NCBI GenBank assembly: GCA_036346255.1
Contig: JAYEVH010000509.1
Span: 124,001-188,000 of the forward strand
Direction: 5' to 3'
Origin: Ampelocalamus luodianensis
Taxonomy: Eukaryota; Streptophyta; Magnoliopsida; Poales; Poaceae
Length of the DNA: 64,000 nucleotides
Position numbers and translations under genes: made by a program. The notes beneath the pieces were generated by a model. The model made no database searches and was not told where the DNA came from. It worked only from the letters and a program-made list of their open reading frames with translations. Shown here piece by piece: positions 12,501-24,195 of the stretch (positions are counted from its first letter, which is position 1; each line of letters begins with the position of its first letter).

Positions 12501-14257
12501 CTAGTGGCATGGCCATGCACTTTCTTTATCCGACCACATCGAGGGGCCCAGAGATATCTCTCCTGTTATGTTAGGAGGGGCAAATCTCATATCAAACCAG
12601 TCATATCGCTCTGCATGTTTCATAGCATACCTAAAAGCTACATTTATAACTATCCAGTCACGGAGTAGCGTTTGACAACCCCTAAGTATAGTATTACACA
12701 TGTAGGAAAATATGCTGATCTAAGGTCCAAGGATTATATATCATCATTGCTCGAGACCAACTAATGATATATAAAACCATAACAATCTCAATAATATCTC
12801 AACGTGGGGCAATCCAACACCATGTTCTCTAAAATGTGTTCATATTATTGATTCGATATCCCCATATCCATGACCGGTGAAACATGGTCATCAATCAATA
12901 AATGTGTTTGTCGATACGTCACTGGTGTCTCGACTAGTGATATCCGACCAGGGATATATATATTTAGAATGACATCATATAACTTAAAGAGCTTCACTAA
13001 CAAGTCGCATACTTGTTAATCTTTATAAATGATAATTCATCCACAGAACATAATAACATTTATTCTATAACTCGTAAACATAGACGTGATACAATCATCT
13101 CTATGATTGCCTCTAGGGCATATCACCAACAACACATTGTTGGGATGAGGCAGACTCGCTTGAGTAATTGTCAATGACTTAATCTTGTGTGTCATTGAAC
13201 TAAGTCATATCGTACAACCATATGTCCAGTATGGGATGGACCTGACTAATTAATTAGCAATGTCACAATTTTGATTCTATTTTGGTGGTGTGAGATTCGG
13301 GATGGACGTATGCTCACGATGGCGCAAGAGGAGGACCCTATCTGGTTAGGAAGAAATTCAGTGTTGAAACCTTAGGGAATAGAACTAGGTTAAGAATGAG
13401 CTTTGTAAAGGTCTTGTGATAATCACTTAGTCGCACACCTACGAAAGTGTGTGGACGGACATTATAAGTTGATTTATTTCTTGTGGGTAAAGTTGTACAA
13501 CCTCTGCGGAGTTAAAACTGTTTAAATAGTCGTGTCCCCAATTATAAACAATGCTCGGTGATTTCACACGAGAGGTAGAGTTTTATAAAAATTTGGTCAG
13601 AAGGTGAATGGGAAGTTCACTTGGTGAATATGATGTTTGCTTTGTGGATGGGTTATTCATTTGGTGGTTTGGATGGGAAGTGAATGGGAAGTTCACTCGT
13701 TGTTTCAAAGAAATTATTTACTCTATTTATTTATTATCTTTTAAATTACGCTTTGCAATCTACTTACTGTATTTACTGTCAATACCTATTTTCTGCAAAA
13801 GAATCATACAACTATTCCTTTGATCAAGCCTTGCATAAATATTAATTGCATACTGTTGCCTATGACTTGTTGATTACTTTATGTATTCACAGCTTTAAAC
13901 TTTGCTACTCAGTTGAAGAAGTCAGGCTGCTCAAGATTTCTACTAAGAGTTCTTTGAAGGTTTCGCGAATTCGGATACGTTCTCCACTCAATTGCTTGTG
14001 GACATATTGATTGGCCTCTTCAAGTTTCTTTTCCACTTAAAGAGTTTGTTTGTTTGTTAAGCCCTGCATGGCAGGTTAAGTCAACGTTGATCATAAGGTC
14101 AAGTTATAATTACTATTTTGTTATTTTGCTCCCTTTTTAGTTAAATCGTTAAATGGGTGGTATTTTATCGATGTTTCACTGTATGAGCTAGCTACTGATC
14201 GTGGGACTAGTTCATAATATATAGAGGGTTTCGGATGTGTAAATTCGGGTGTCGACA
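9576..14257 (+). mobile_element. Solo LTR, Ty3/gypsy 'family B', with nested copia LTR
   Basis: It starts TGTAACATCCCAAATTTG and ends GGGTGTCGACA. It is flanked by the exact 5-bp duplication ATATA (9571-9575 and 14258-14262), which proves a single insertion. There is no internal domain, so the LTRs recombined to leave one. Removing the nested insertion at 11591-13132 leaves about 3.1 kb. ORFs at 9867-10169 and 10249-10650 lie in its GC-rich part and are judged fortuitous. The same family occurs in broken form at 4044-7145. Confidence 0.88.
11591..13132 (-). mobile_element. Solo LTR of a Ty1/copia element, copy 1
   Basis: On the minus strand it starts TGTTGGTGATATGCCCTAG at 13132 and ends CCGTATCCCTTCA at 11591. 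Flanks are ACATA on the left and ACACA on the right, a 5-bp target duplication with one mismatch. A TATA-like TTTATAAGG lies on the minus strand near 12000. It shares its whole length with copy 2 (35220-36892) and part with copy 3 (48969-49769). The start resembles grass copia LTRs with the 'ATATGCCCTAGAGGCAAT' motif. Confidence 0.87.
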
Positions 14258-15503
14258 ATATAGCATGTGTCAATCCATTGTCTAGACTACCTTACATGAC
14301 TCCCATTTAATTGATACTGGCTTGTTCCAATCTTCTATATTCGCTATGTTGGTCTTGATGTCCGGTGGTGCTTTCAGCAAGGGATGAAAGGGAATAGCAT
14401 GAGATATGGAAAAGGATTGCGGGAATAAGGTAGTGAAACCCATTTTTCTTTAAAATCCAATATAAAACACAAAAGCAGCCGGGAAGTCTCCAATAAAGCA
14501 CATGAATTTTTAAACACGCTTTTCTCATGACTGCGAAATACGACACCCGTAGGCAAATAGGCAACACACAAGATCCAACTGAAATATCATGACAGTACAA
14601 CATATACTCGTGGAAATACACACATGGGAATGCATAGTTCAGTGCACAAGGGTTACTCAAAATGAGATTAACATATCCTAACAAGCCATTACGTATCTGA
14701 ACTTAAGTTTTTGAAGCAGGGGCAAGGGAGGAGGAAATCGATTATCTTTCAAAATCAAAAGAAAAGAAAGGAGAGTATTCAGAAGTGATTGGATCAACAA
14801 TAATACTCATATCACTATATTCGGTAGTAGAGTTTTTTTTACCAAACTGATTTCCAAAAAGGGGTTTTGGAATTTTGAATTTGAAATCTTAATTTTAAAC
14901 AAGAAATTTTCATAAACAACTTATGAAGACTGTGGGTCACAAAGTTTGGTTTTGAAAACAAGTTTGGACAAATAAATACCATGACTAGGTTTTTGAGTAA
15001 CTTTTGGAACCAAATTTTTGTTGATGGAAGTTTTGAAACTTAGTTTTCAAAACATTAACTTTAGCATCATAGCATTTTAAAATAAAACCCGGAGGTTGAC
15101 CTTTTTGGAAGAAGCTTTTGGGGAACAACTTTTTGAAAATAAACTTTGTGTTTGAACCATTTGGTTCACGGAAGAAGATTTTTGAAATGAAACCGGAAGG
15201 GTTTATTTTGCAAACAAACTTTGTAGATTTGTCCCAAAACTAAAATTTCAATGTACCTTCAACGAAGCGTTTGTTAGGATGGTTTTGGGGATATAGAGTT
15301 TTCGAAACATGGCAGGGTAATGATGAAAATTAAAGCTGCCAGGATCTAGTATGGGTAAGAGAGAACCATTTTAAGAGGGATGACAACAAGCAGTATTACT
15401 TATATTTTTCATAAAGCTTTTGTAGGTGAAAATGGATTTTGAAACATTCTAATAATGAAACTAACAACCATGCTAAATAAGGTTATGACCTACAGTCAAT
15501 ATG

Positions 15504-15515
15504 GCTTTGATACCA
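15504..15515 (-). other. Primer-binding site, initiator Met tRNA type, decayed
   Basis: On the minus strand TGGTATCAAAGC differs by one base from the 12-base complement of plant initiator methionine tRNA (TGGTATCAGAGC), which is intact at 58602-58614. The following 'ATATTGACTGTAGG' also matches the other element. This fixes the 5' LTR boundary at about 15520. Confidence 0.7.
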
Positions 15516-15519
15516 ACTC

Positions 15520-18480
15520 TATCGGACCCCAAATTTGTCATTTGGGAATCCGTTGTGTATATAGCACCAGTGTAACACCCCAGCCTAACACGAAGCCCAG
15601 AATGCCATTAAACTAACCTAACTGTCAATTTTAACAACAATTATCACTAAATTACAGCAAGCATATCAAAGATGAAACCCGTATATGGGTCACAACAACA
15701 CAAGTATAACTATAAAGAAATTATGGTTATTTAACTCATAAGAACATGGCAAGGTAATAAACACAGATCAACGTAAAAACTTATCCAAGCAAATCTACTA
15801 ATAGAATAATAAATTCCAACCTATCTTCTAAGACTAGCCAATACTATCATGTCTTAGCTATAAATCATCAATCGATAAAGTGAGTTCTCATATCCAATGG
15901 ACCAAGTAAACATGTACGTATATGATGTGGATTCAAGTGTGCTAGCCCTTTTCCAAGCGAAGCATCGTCAACGATCACCTAAAAACAATAGTAGAGCAAG
16001 GGTGAGTCTACGACTCAGCATGCACAATAGTGAGCAATGCACAATGATTAAGCCGCAGTACACAATATCATCATCAACATTAATTGTTCTCTTTTCCTCA
16101 TTCTCATGCTCAATCATTCAATTCTCTTTCTTTATTCACATATTCAATCATCAACTATCTTTCATTCTATGCATCTCTACACTACATGTCCACATGCACT
16201 TCTTTTGCGTATACCGGTATAGCATGAGTGTTCACCCCTCGATGACACACTCTCAAGCCCGTCCTCCTCAAGGATTGGGGACCTCCTCCACTCCCGTGGA
16301 GTTGTGATCAATATGATCACCTTCTCATATGCAATGATGCTTATGAATGCATAAATATTCATAGTTCCATCAACATTACCATTATCCAACAATATCGTAT
16401 CCAACAATATGGAATAAATATTGACCATTAACATTACTTGCAATTAAATAAGTAAAAGCACGGCAATTTAATGGTAATAAATGGTAAAGCATACAGTGAT
16501 CAACCAACGACCACTGTCTACTATGCACTTGCCTCTTATCCTTCTGACGCTGGAGAGCGAAACGGCGACAACGCACACGAGACCGCACTTCCTAGACAAA
16601 CAATCCAACACACATCTCAAAAAAACATACTTTACAACTCCTACACTTTATTCTAACCGTAATCGCACGTCTACACCAAACCGACCTTTTTACTCAGAAC
16701 TACCAGATACATTACCCGTTGTCCCAGCACTAAAATTATCATAACTTATGTTCTACTCACCCAAAAATTATGTTCTTGGGCTCTCTGGAACGCTTAAGAA
16801 ATTATCTACACTTTTCATGTAGAGCAAAAGCACTAATTATCTCATGTACTAATTTTAATCTATAGATTACCAAGATGCTGCCAAAAGACGACAACTCTCT
16901 AGACAACAGGCTTACAAAATTCGTAACTCGAAATCTAATCATCTGATCGACATAATTAAATATTCTACGAAAAGCTGCCAAAATTCTCTACAATTATCTA
17001 GTAGAATACATCCTCAAATTACGCCCCTACGGTACCCGAAATAATTGTACAATAGTACAGCAAAATAAACCATTCCATTAATCGTTCCCTTGACTAGAAA
17101 TTGCTTGTATCCTCTCTAATCTCGATTCTTTAATCTCTAATTAAATTAACAAAACAGATAGAAAAAATAACAGATCGTTACCCAGGACGAACGCCAAAAT
17201 CCCGACTACTTTCCTCAATTCCTCCTTTTCTTTCTCTTCCTTCCTTCCTCCTAGTGTAGATCTCAACACACAACCATAAAAACATGAAGCACATTATCTA
17301 GTAGCTAAGTAGTACACGTAAGTTCTACCTTTTCTTCTTTCTCTCTCTCGGCAGCACACATGCAGCACTAGCATGTAGCCATGTACACGTACAAGCAAGA
17401 GCTAGCCATGTACACGTACAAGCAAGAGCTAGCCACGACAGCAAGGGTAGCAACGGCAAGCTAGGGCAGCGGCGCTCGGCAGCGACGGCGGGTCGGCGGC
17501 GGCTGCACGACAGTGGCATCCGGCACCGGTGGCTGCCCTCCGGCAACGGCGAGGCTTACGCATGCACAAGTAGCACAAGATCCCTTCTCTGTCTCTGTCT
17601 CTGTCTTTCTTCCAGTAGCACAAAAGGGTGACATGCAGAGGCTTGCATGCAGCCTACAGCAAATGGCGTAGGGAATTAAGCAGATGGAAAACCAGCGCAT
17701 GGGCTGGCATGCAGCTTGTGGATTCGGCAACGCATGCAGAATTAGCAGCGCATGTAGATGGCAGACGCAGGGAGGCAGCTGGGCACAAGGAAGCGGCAGC
17801 AGGGAGAACAGATGGATGCGGCAGCAGGGTGGAGGCGCAGGGGCAGGTGGTAGGGTTTTGGCTAGCTTCCCCTTCTCCAACTTAAAGCCGGCTCTCCCAC
17901 TTGGGCTATGGGCCGGCGGCCCACTACTCCCTAATCCACTAAAATTCTGAAATTTTCCATTACTAATTCTATTTATTTTCCTTTTAATTCTTTTAGTTAC
18001 TCAATTACTTAAACAGGGTATCACAACCAGTCCCTCGATCAGTAGCTAGTGCACACAGTTACATCATTGAATATCAGCCACATAGCGCGTAAATGTAAAG
18101 TTATTGCATAATAATAAACAAATCGTAAATATACCTTACGGCTTTTTACTTACGGAATGCTCGGCCAAGCCAAATACCTTTCAAATAACAATAGAGGAAT
18201 TAGAATTAAAAACATAACAGGTGGGACCCTCACGATATACCCACAGGCAATCGACTGGGGCCCGCGGCCTTGTTCTTGGCCTTCTTGATTTTCAATATGG
18301 ACGAATGCTCATAAGCGCTCACATAGTCTTCTTTTACACTTACTGAATAATAATATTGAGTGGGTGTGAGTACACAGCCATACTCAGCGAGCCAACACAC
18401 TGAATTAGTTATATAATATGCAAGGCTGATCAAAGGGAGGGCTTGTGGTTCTTTTGGTTGCATAACGACACTTGTTGAAA
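15520..18480 (-). mobile_element. 5' LTR portion of the non-autonomous gypsy, split by a solo LTR
   Basis: The LTR end TATCGGACCCC lies at 15520, next to the primer-binding site. After 51 bases it is interrupted by the solo LTR 15571-18025 and resumes at 18026 or 18031. The resumed part has a 'ccacaggcaatcg..tgggg' block near 18240 that is shared with the large chromovirus LTR near 49980 and 58830. The outer boundary near 18480 is approximate, because degenerate plus-strand gypsy sequence follows. Confidence 0.55.
15571..18025 (-). mobile_element. Solo LTR, Ty3/gypsy 'family C'
   Basis: On the plus strand it runs from TGTAACACCCCAGCC to GGGTATCACA. Flanks are exact ACCAG duplications (15566-15570 and 18026-18030), so this 2455-bp unit is a complete solo insertion. 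On the minus strand its start (TGTGATACCCTGTTTAAGTA) resembles the start of the LTR at 20981, and both end in GGTGTTACA, so they are one family. A 27-bp tandem duplication containing ATGTACACGTACAAGCAAGA lies near 17380-17432. ORFs such as 17461-17880 fall in its GC-rich middle and look fortuitous. Confidence 0.9.
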
Positions 18481-20980
18481 TAAATCAAGTAGTAAGCAAG
18501 TCATGTGACCTAGCATTTTTAACTAACACAGGTTTTAATGAAATTGAGTATTGTTGAAAATATTAGTGGAGGTTCTAACCTCCTATTTCACTTAATGGCT
18601 CCATCCACCCAATGCTCATGTTCTTTCTCCAGTAGTAGAAATATTTGAGGCTGGAGTCAAGTCTTTTGACTTGCGACATATTAGGGTATGCTTAACCTTT
18701 CTGTTTTTGTTGTATGAAAGTTTCTTGAGTTTCAATATGAATGTTTTATTCTTGCATGTCGAGGTTTGGTTTTCTCTTCTTGTGGGATATGTGTATCTTA
18801 ACTACAGTTTCGTCTCCTATTTTTCAGGGTTACTTGTTATTTAATTATTTTCTCTTGTATTTGTGCTTACTACATGTGGTTAATGTTTTTTGTATGCTAA
18901 AAATTATTTTTATTTGTCTCTTCTCTTGAGAAAAGAATAACATATTCATTTTACAAAGTCTTTTAGGGTGTATAGTGGCAACTAGATAGTAGTGGTCAAC
19001 TTAATGTTTTTGAGAGACTTTGGGTGCCAAGTTGTTTGAAGTACATAGGAGGATGAATTGAGCTCAGGTTATAGTTCTTGGAGAGAACTTGAAAATATGG
19101 AATGATTGTTGTTGGAGAAAAATTTATTATATTGTTGCTATTAGTAGAACCTATGGTGAATTGTGGATCAAGATCTTTTGTTCATGATGGTGGGTTATTG
19201 GAATCATCAAATGATTTGGGGATCTTGATCAATTAATTAGAGTATGCTAATTTTGTACTTGCTAGACTTGGTAGATGAAATTGGTTGGTGTGGTTTATTG
19301 AGAATCTAAGATTGATGAGGTAATTTAATCGTTGTAATAGTCAATGGAATAGTGATGATAGTTGAGTTATTGTCAGGGTATGACTTGATTTCTAGTGAAT
19401 ATCCCTATTAGAGTTAGAATCTTTCTAAAGAGAAGTCGGTGGGGATTATATTTACCTGTTGATGTTATAATGATTGAGTATGTTTGGACTACGGGAATTT
19501 TAGTCATCGGATTTGGAGGATTTCCTTTTCAATTATACTGGAAGTTTATTATAGGAGTTGTGGAGGTTGAAATTGAGCTGCGTACTTTATGCTATAACTA
19601 TGGTTGCCCATGATTATGTGTGGAAGTAGTAAAACAAAGTAGATTCTGAGAATTGTGTTGATCATTGCTAGAATTCATTCGGTTGTGGTAAATGCATGTG
19701 TGTGCTGGAGTATTCAAGGTGATTATCCTTATAGAATTGAGGAGATGGAGATTTATTCGGAATTGTTTGTCAAAATACTTCCTTGATGGAGGAGTTGACT
19801 AGAGTATCTTTTTATGGATTAGTAGAGCCTGTCTAGATTGTTATGGGCGTAGCTTTCGGTTTGAGCATATCTTTGAGGTTGCTAATTTAAGAGGAATGAG
19901 TAAGTGTGATGCGATGATTTGGAATCCCATGATTTAAGAGGAATTTTATTCCTAAAACAAAGATTGAGAAAAAAGTATGTTTTCTTGGGTAGTGAAATAC
20001 CCTCTTAGTTCTTGTTTGAGTTATGTGTTTATGACCGATGTTACTTGCAAAATGAGTTGGTTTTACGTTGGTATGCATGGATCTTTCCTTTTAAAGACAA
20101 AGGGAAATTGTTAATTTGATGCGGTTGAGTGATTTCACATTTGGCTTAAGTGGTGTTTATTTGCAAATTGTCTACTTGGAAAGAGGGAAAGTTTTCATGA
20201 TGATCTTTCGATTTTGGATTTGGGCTCTTTTAGAGGGAAGTTGATAATGAGTAGTTGCATTGTGAATCATTTGTTTTCAGTTTGGGTTCTTTTTATAAGA
20301 GAGTTGGTTTAATACGAGTTCTTTGTGCTTCCCTTATCAAAAGAGATGCTCCTTGCAAAGGTGAAGTGATCGATTGAGTGTTGGAGTAAAGGTTCCTTGT
20401 GTTAATGTGAAGGTTGTGCGTTTGTGCATGCTTTGTGTGTTTAGCAAAGAAAAGGGTGACTGTTTGGTGCTCAGGTGCTCTTAAGAGTATCTCCCACCAA
20501 AGGCATTGTACGGTATGGTACCGAAGGGAAGTTTAGCCCAAAGTATATTGGACCATTTTCCATAGTTTCGTGAATTGGAAAATTGGCGTATCGCTTGGAC
20601 CTTCCCAAGTCCATGCGCGGGGTACACAGCGTCTTTCATCTTTCAACATTGAGGAAGTACCTAGGAGATTCGGAGCATGAGGTTTTGTTATAGCCGTTGA
20701 CCATCGAGCAAGACCTCATCTTCGAGTCTCGTTCGATGCATATACTGGAGGAGTCGGAGAGGGTGTTGAGGCATAAAATGTTGAAGTATGTCAAAGTGTT
20801 GTGGTTATATCAAACCGAGTGGGAAGTGACTTGGAAATTGGAGTCTCGCATGCACAAGATGTACCAGGAGTTGTTCACGATGGGTATGTGTTAAAAGTTG
20901 CTTTATTTCAGTTTGGTTTGTCCTTCGTGTAGATTAGCGAGTAGAGAATTCAGGGTCGAATTTTTTTAAGGGATGTAGAA
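18481..20980 (+). pseudogene. Degenerate internal region of a chromovirus, 3' part
   Basis: The last 500 bases translate in the plus direction, with interruptions, to an integrase C-terminus ('KYIGPF', 'YRLDLP', 'VHSVFHLSTLRKYLGD') and then a chromodomain-like tail ('ESERVLRHKMLKYVKVLW', 'TEWEV') ending at the stop near 20893. In-frame stops break it after 'SIVS' and after 'EHEVLL'. A purine tract (AAGGGATG) precedes the LTR at 20981. Upstream, 18481-20450 shows no open frame but has the same base style and is probably decayed pol. Confidence 0.7.
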
Positions 20981-22419
20981 TGTAATATCCTATTTATTTA
21001 AGAAGCTAAAAGAGAATTAGAAAAGGGGGATTTGGTGTTAGGGAAGAAATTAGGGAAAAAGAGGAGGAAAAAGAAATAATATAAGAACTTTTAAGACAAA
21101 ATCATATAAATCACTTTTGAACCAAGGAAACTTTCCAACACCTCACTTCGATAAAACAAATTTCAGCTACCATAGAAGTCACGAACTCCGAAACTCGAAA
21201 TATTTTCACAAACACACCTAAATATAAATTAATTATTAAATTTCATCCATTCAACTCTTGTTGATACTCAACCCCAATATTAATGCACACTAATTGCACT
21301 CTAGAGATTCTCATTAACAATTGACGATTATCTTAATTAGGGAAGCATTTATGGTTCTACCTTTATTTGCAATCACATAAATGAATAACATAAATGCTGC
21401 TGTGGTGCTGCTGCTGTTAAGGAAGAAGCAAGGAGAAGAAAAGGAGGAAGAAAAGAGGAAGATTTAGGGTTTCATGATCCAACCCTGATCGTCGTCAGAT
21501 TTCGAGGGGTGGCGATCTGGAAATCATTGCTTTGTATTAGATTGATGTTTAATCGAAGGCTATAGTAGATTGATAGCAGGAATTGGTAGATTGGTGATGC
21601 CCTATTTCGGTTAGTTGTGCTGCAAAATCTTGCGGGGGAGTTCTGTGGTATCTCCATCCTGATTCATAACTTTGCCATGTTAGAACAGTTGTAAATAATT
21701 TTATAAGATTTCTATAGAGTACAAGACCACTAGATTTAATTAAGTGGTTGACAAGTTATGGCTTCTAGAGTGCTATTATCCATAATCCTGTCATCATTAA
21801 TAGCAGTAGTGTAGATCGCTTTTATTTACGTGCAGTAGTTGGTCGACTTAAATTGTGGTCATAATTAGGTTTAGTTAGATAATTCTCTGTATTTTCCAGA
21901 AGTGATATGTTTTGCTATTTTTCATGTGGTGGAAAAATAGTTATAAAATTGTAAACTCTGTTGTTTTGTAAAGTTTCGTATTAACCTTCGAGGTTGAAAA
22001 CAGGGAATTAGATTGCATAATCAGAGAATTTGCATAACTAGGAAAGTGTAGTAAATTTTGTGTAGATTCTAGAAAAATATTGAGTTTTCTATATTTGGAT
22101 TCCAGGAGTAAAAGTTATGGATGTTTAATCATCGGGACAACGAGTAGGTTGTCCGGTGAAGATGGGTTAATTGTGTCAGGTTTGCGTGTAACAGCAATAT
22201 TGAGTTGTTTGATGTTCGTGTACTGTAGTGGCATGGTAGATTAATGATTTTTATCCAAAGAGTGTTGCTTCTAGCTCGGTACTGCCTCTATATCGTTCTG
22301 ACTTTCGTGGCTAAAAGGCAAGTGCATGGTAGAGCGGTAGACATGTGCCTGTTTGTCATTGTCTTTGCAATTAACTTGCCATGACATTTATTTATGCTTA
22401 TTTAAATACCATGATATAT

Positions 22420-22453
<34 letters not shown>

Positions 22454-23372
22454 ATGATATGATATGATATGTTGATAACATGATATGGAGATGGCATGGT
22501 AATGATGGTAATGGATAATGAAAAGGATGTATCATTTGCATGTATCATGACAAGAGTTACACAAGCTTGGTCGATAAGAAAGTTATTTTGCTATTTTGGT
22601 AAGGTTACATGACTAGTCCAGAGAGCTCTAGAAAAAATCCTACTTCGGTAAAGACTTCACGGGACTAGAATAGAGTAGTTCATCGACACGTAATCACTTC
22701 GCAATACCGGCATCAGTTGATTGTATTGCATATGAGCATGGAGCATATTTGAACATTGCATACATGAAAAATTAATTGTGTTACTTAACTACATGAACGA
22801 TGATATAGTTAATTGAGTATGAGAATGACGATGATATGTTTTAATTGAATGATAAATTGTTTGTTTACTGTTTTATGATGTATTTGTTCGGTATTAGACC
22901 AACTTTTGATTCGTTGTTGTTTCTAGATAATCATTGAGGTGTGTCATACATGAGATGGAGTGAAACATGTGCATCACATGCAATCATTGCACATTCTTTA
23001 TTACCTATTATTATACTTTATTATTATTATTACATTAATGATTAGAATTTTAGATGATTTAATATTAATTTGATTTTATCACTTGTTGCCATCCAATTTC
23101 CTGAGTACATGGTTCTGGCGTTTCTCAAGCGCACGTGACTAAAGCAGTTCTCAGACATGTAATAACCTAAGCATTCTTGACGTGTGCGAAAGCTGTGAAA
23201 GTTGATCCTTTACGCATTTGCATTGTTAAATTTGCTTTTTGTAACCCGTTATGAGGTTTTATTCTATACCTAGCTTGCTAGAATTATTGGTAATTATAGT
23301 TTAACTTGTTAATGATAATGATTTAGATAACATTCTAAGCTCAGTGTTAGAGTGTTAGACCGAGGTGTTACA
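20981..23372 (+). mobile_element. 3' LTR of the chromovirus, 'family C'
   Basis: It starts TGTAATATCCTATTTATT just after the purine tract and ends CCGAGGTGTTACA, giving TGTAA/TTACA inverted termini and 2392 bp. It follows integrase and chromodomain remnants in the right order, so it is the 3' LTR of a plus-strand element whose 5' LTR is not in the window. The right flank is AATAC. It is related to the solo LTR 15571-18025 in inverted orientation. A GAT/GATAT microsatellite lies inside. Confidence 0.78.
22420..22470. repeat. GAT and GATAT microsatellite
   Basis: About ten GAT units (22421-22452) pass into four GATAT units (to about 22470). It lies within the LTR 20981-23372. Confidence 0.9.
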
Positions 23373-24195
23373 AATACCTCATATGTATGTCCAATTCCAC
23401 AAGGCATCAACTCCGGCATACTACGTGGAGAGACTTGCAACGTCTGGCTATTGTCTATGGAAATAGCAAATTAAGTTAGCACAAAAGGATGATCTACAAA
23501 TGAAACATCCAGGATTCAAAATCGGTAAATGAAGCTCGCACCCAATAACAAGACATACAATCTGCACTGGGTTAAAGACTCGTAGTGCGTGTGCTTAGAT
23601 GCCACCTTTCTGAGGTGATTCTGATACAAGGGAGTTTCTGAATGCAATAAGCGAGTCTATCCCCGCAGGTACAGGCTGTCCATTCTTCGTGAATCTGAAA
23701 TTCAAATGATTTTGAGCATAAGATTATTGGTGTGTTACCATTTTGGCGAGATATAAAATTATCTGGTAAGAAATTTATAATTTCTTAGTAAATAAGACAG
23801 AAGCTAGACAATAGGAGCATTCCATGAAAAGAATATAATTTATTGCTAGTCACAAGAAATTCTCAGTGAATACAAGTGTGCATTCGCAAGAGGATAACTT
23901 AGAGAAGTGTGGAATTAAGGAGGCACTGCACAGGTGGCTAGATCCTAAAGTGCTTGATGTCAACTCGTTACTAACAGTAATGCGTATTCCGACCAGTCAA
24001 TTGCTTAGGAAAAGTGCAAATTTCTCTTGGAAAAGCACAGAAGGACTTGCCAAGTGTTCCTAAGTCTAAGGCAATAGGGAGAGATGAAGGCAAGTTAATG
24101 ACAACATCAGCATATGATAACACAGAACAAGGATGTGATACCGAGATAGTTAGCCACATAATATACCTAGGATATGGGAAACAGATAGGTAGCCA
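23373..24195 (-). other. 3' UTR and downstream flank of EMC10
   Basis: This is the stretch between the LTR end and the EMC10 stop codon. No other gene is recognised. On the minus strand an AATAAA polyadenylation-type signal lies at 23839-23844, about 350 bases after the stop. Short ORFs here (23866-24063 and others) have no domain. Confidence 0.5.
23839..23844 (-). terminator. Candidate polyadenylation signal of EMC10
   Basis: AATAAA is read on the minus strand, 352 bases downstream of the EMC10 stop. Plant signals are loose, so transcript data would be needed to confirm its use. Confidence 0.4.

Larger units (their letters stand above)
8327..15519 (-). mobile_element. Internal region of a non-coding gypsy-like element, interrupted
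   Basis: The internal region runs between the polypurine tract (8327) and the primer-binding site (15504-15515). Once the solo LTR at 9576-14257 is removed, about 2.5 kb remains (8327-9575 and 14258-15519). No gag or pol reading frame is recognisable on either strand, so the element would have depended on proteins from a relative. It contains a 46-bp tandem duplication (8403-8494, two copies differing at a few bases) and an 81-bp imperfect duplication (about 8860-9021, containing 'tttatcggtcgtca'). Confidence 0.55.
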
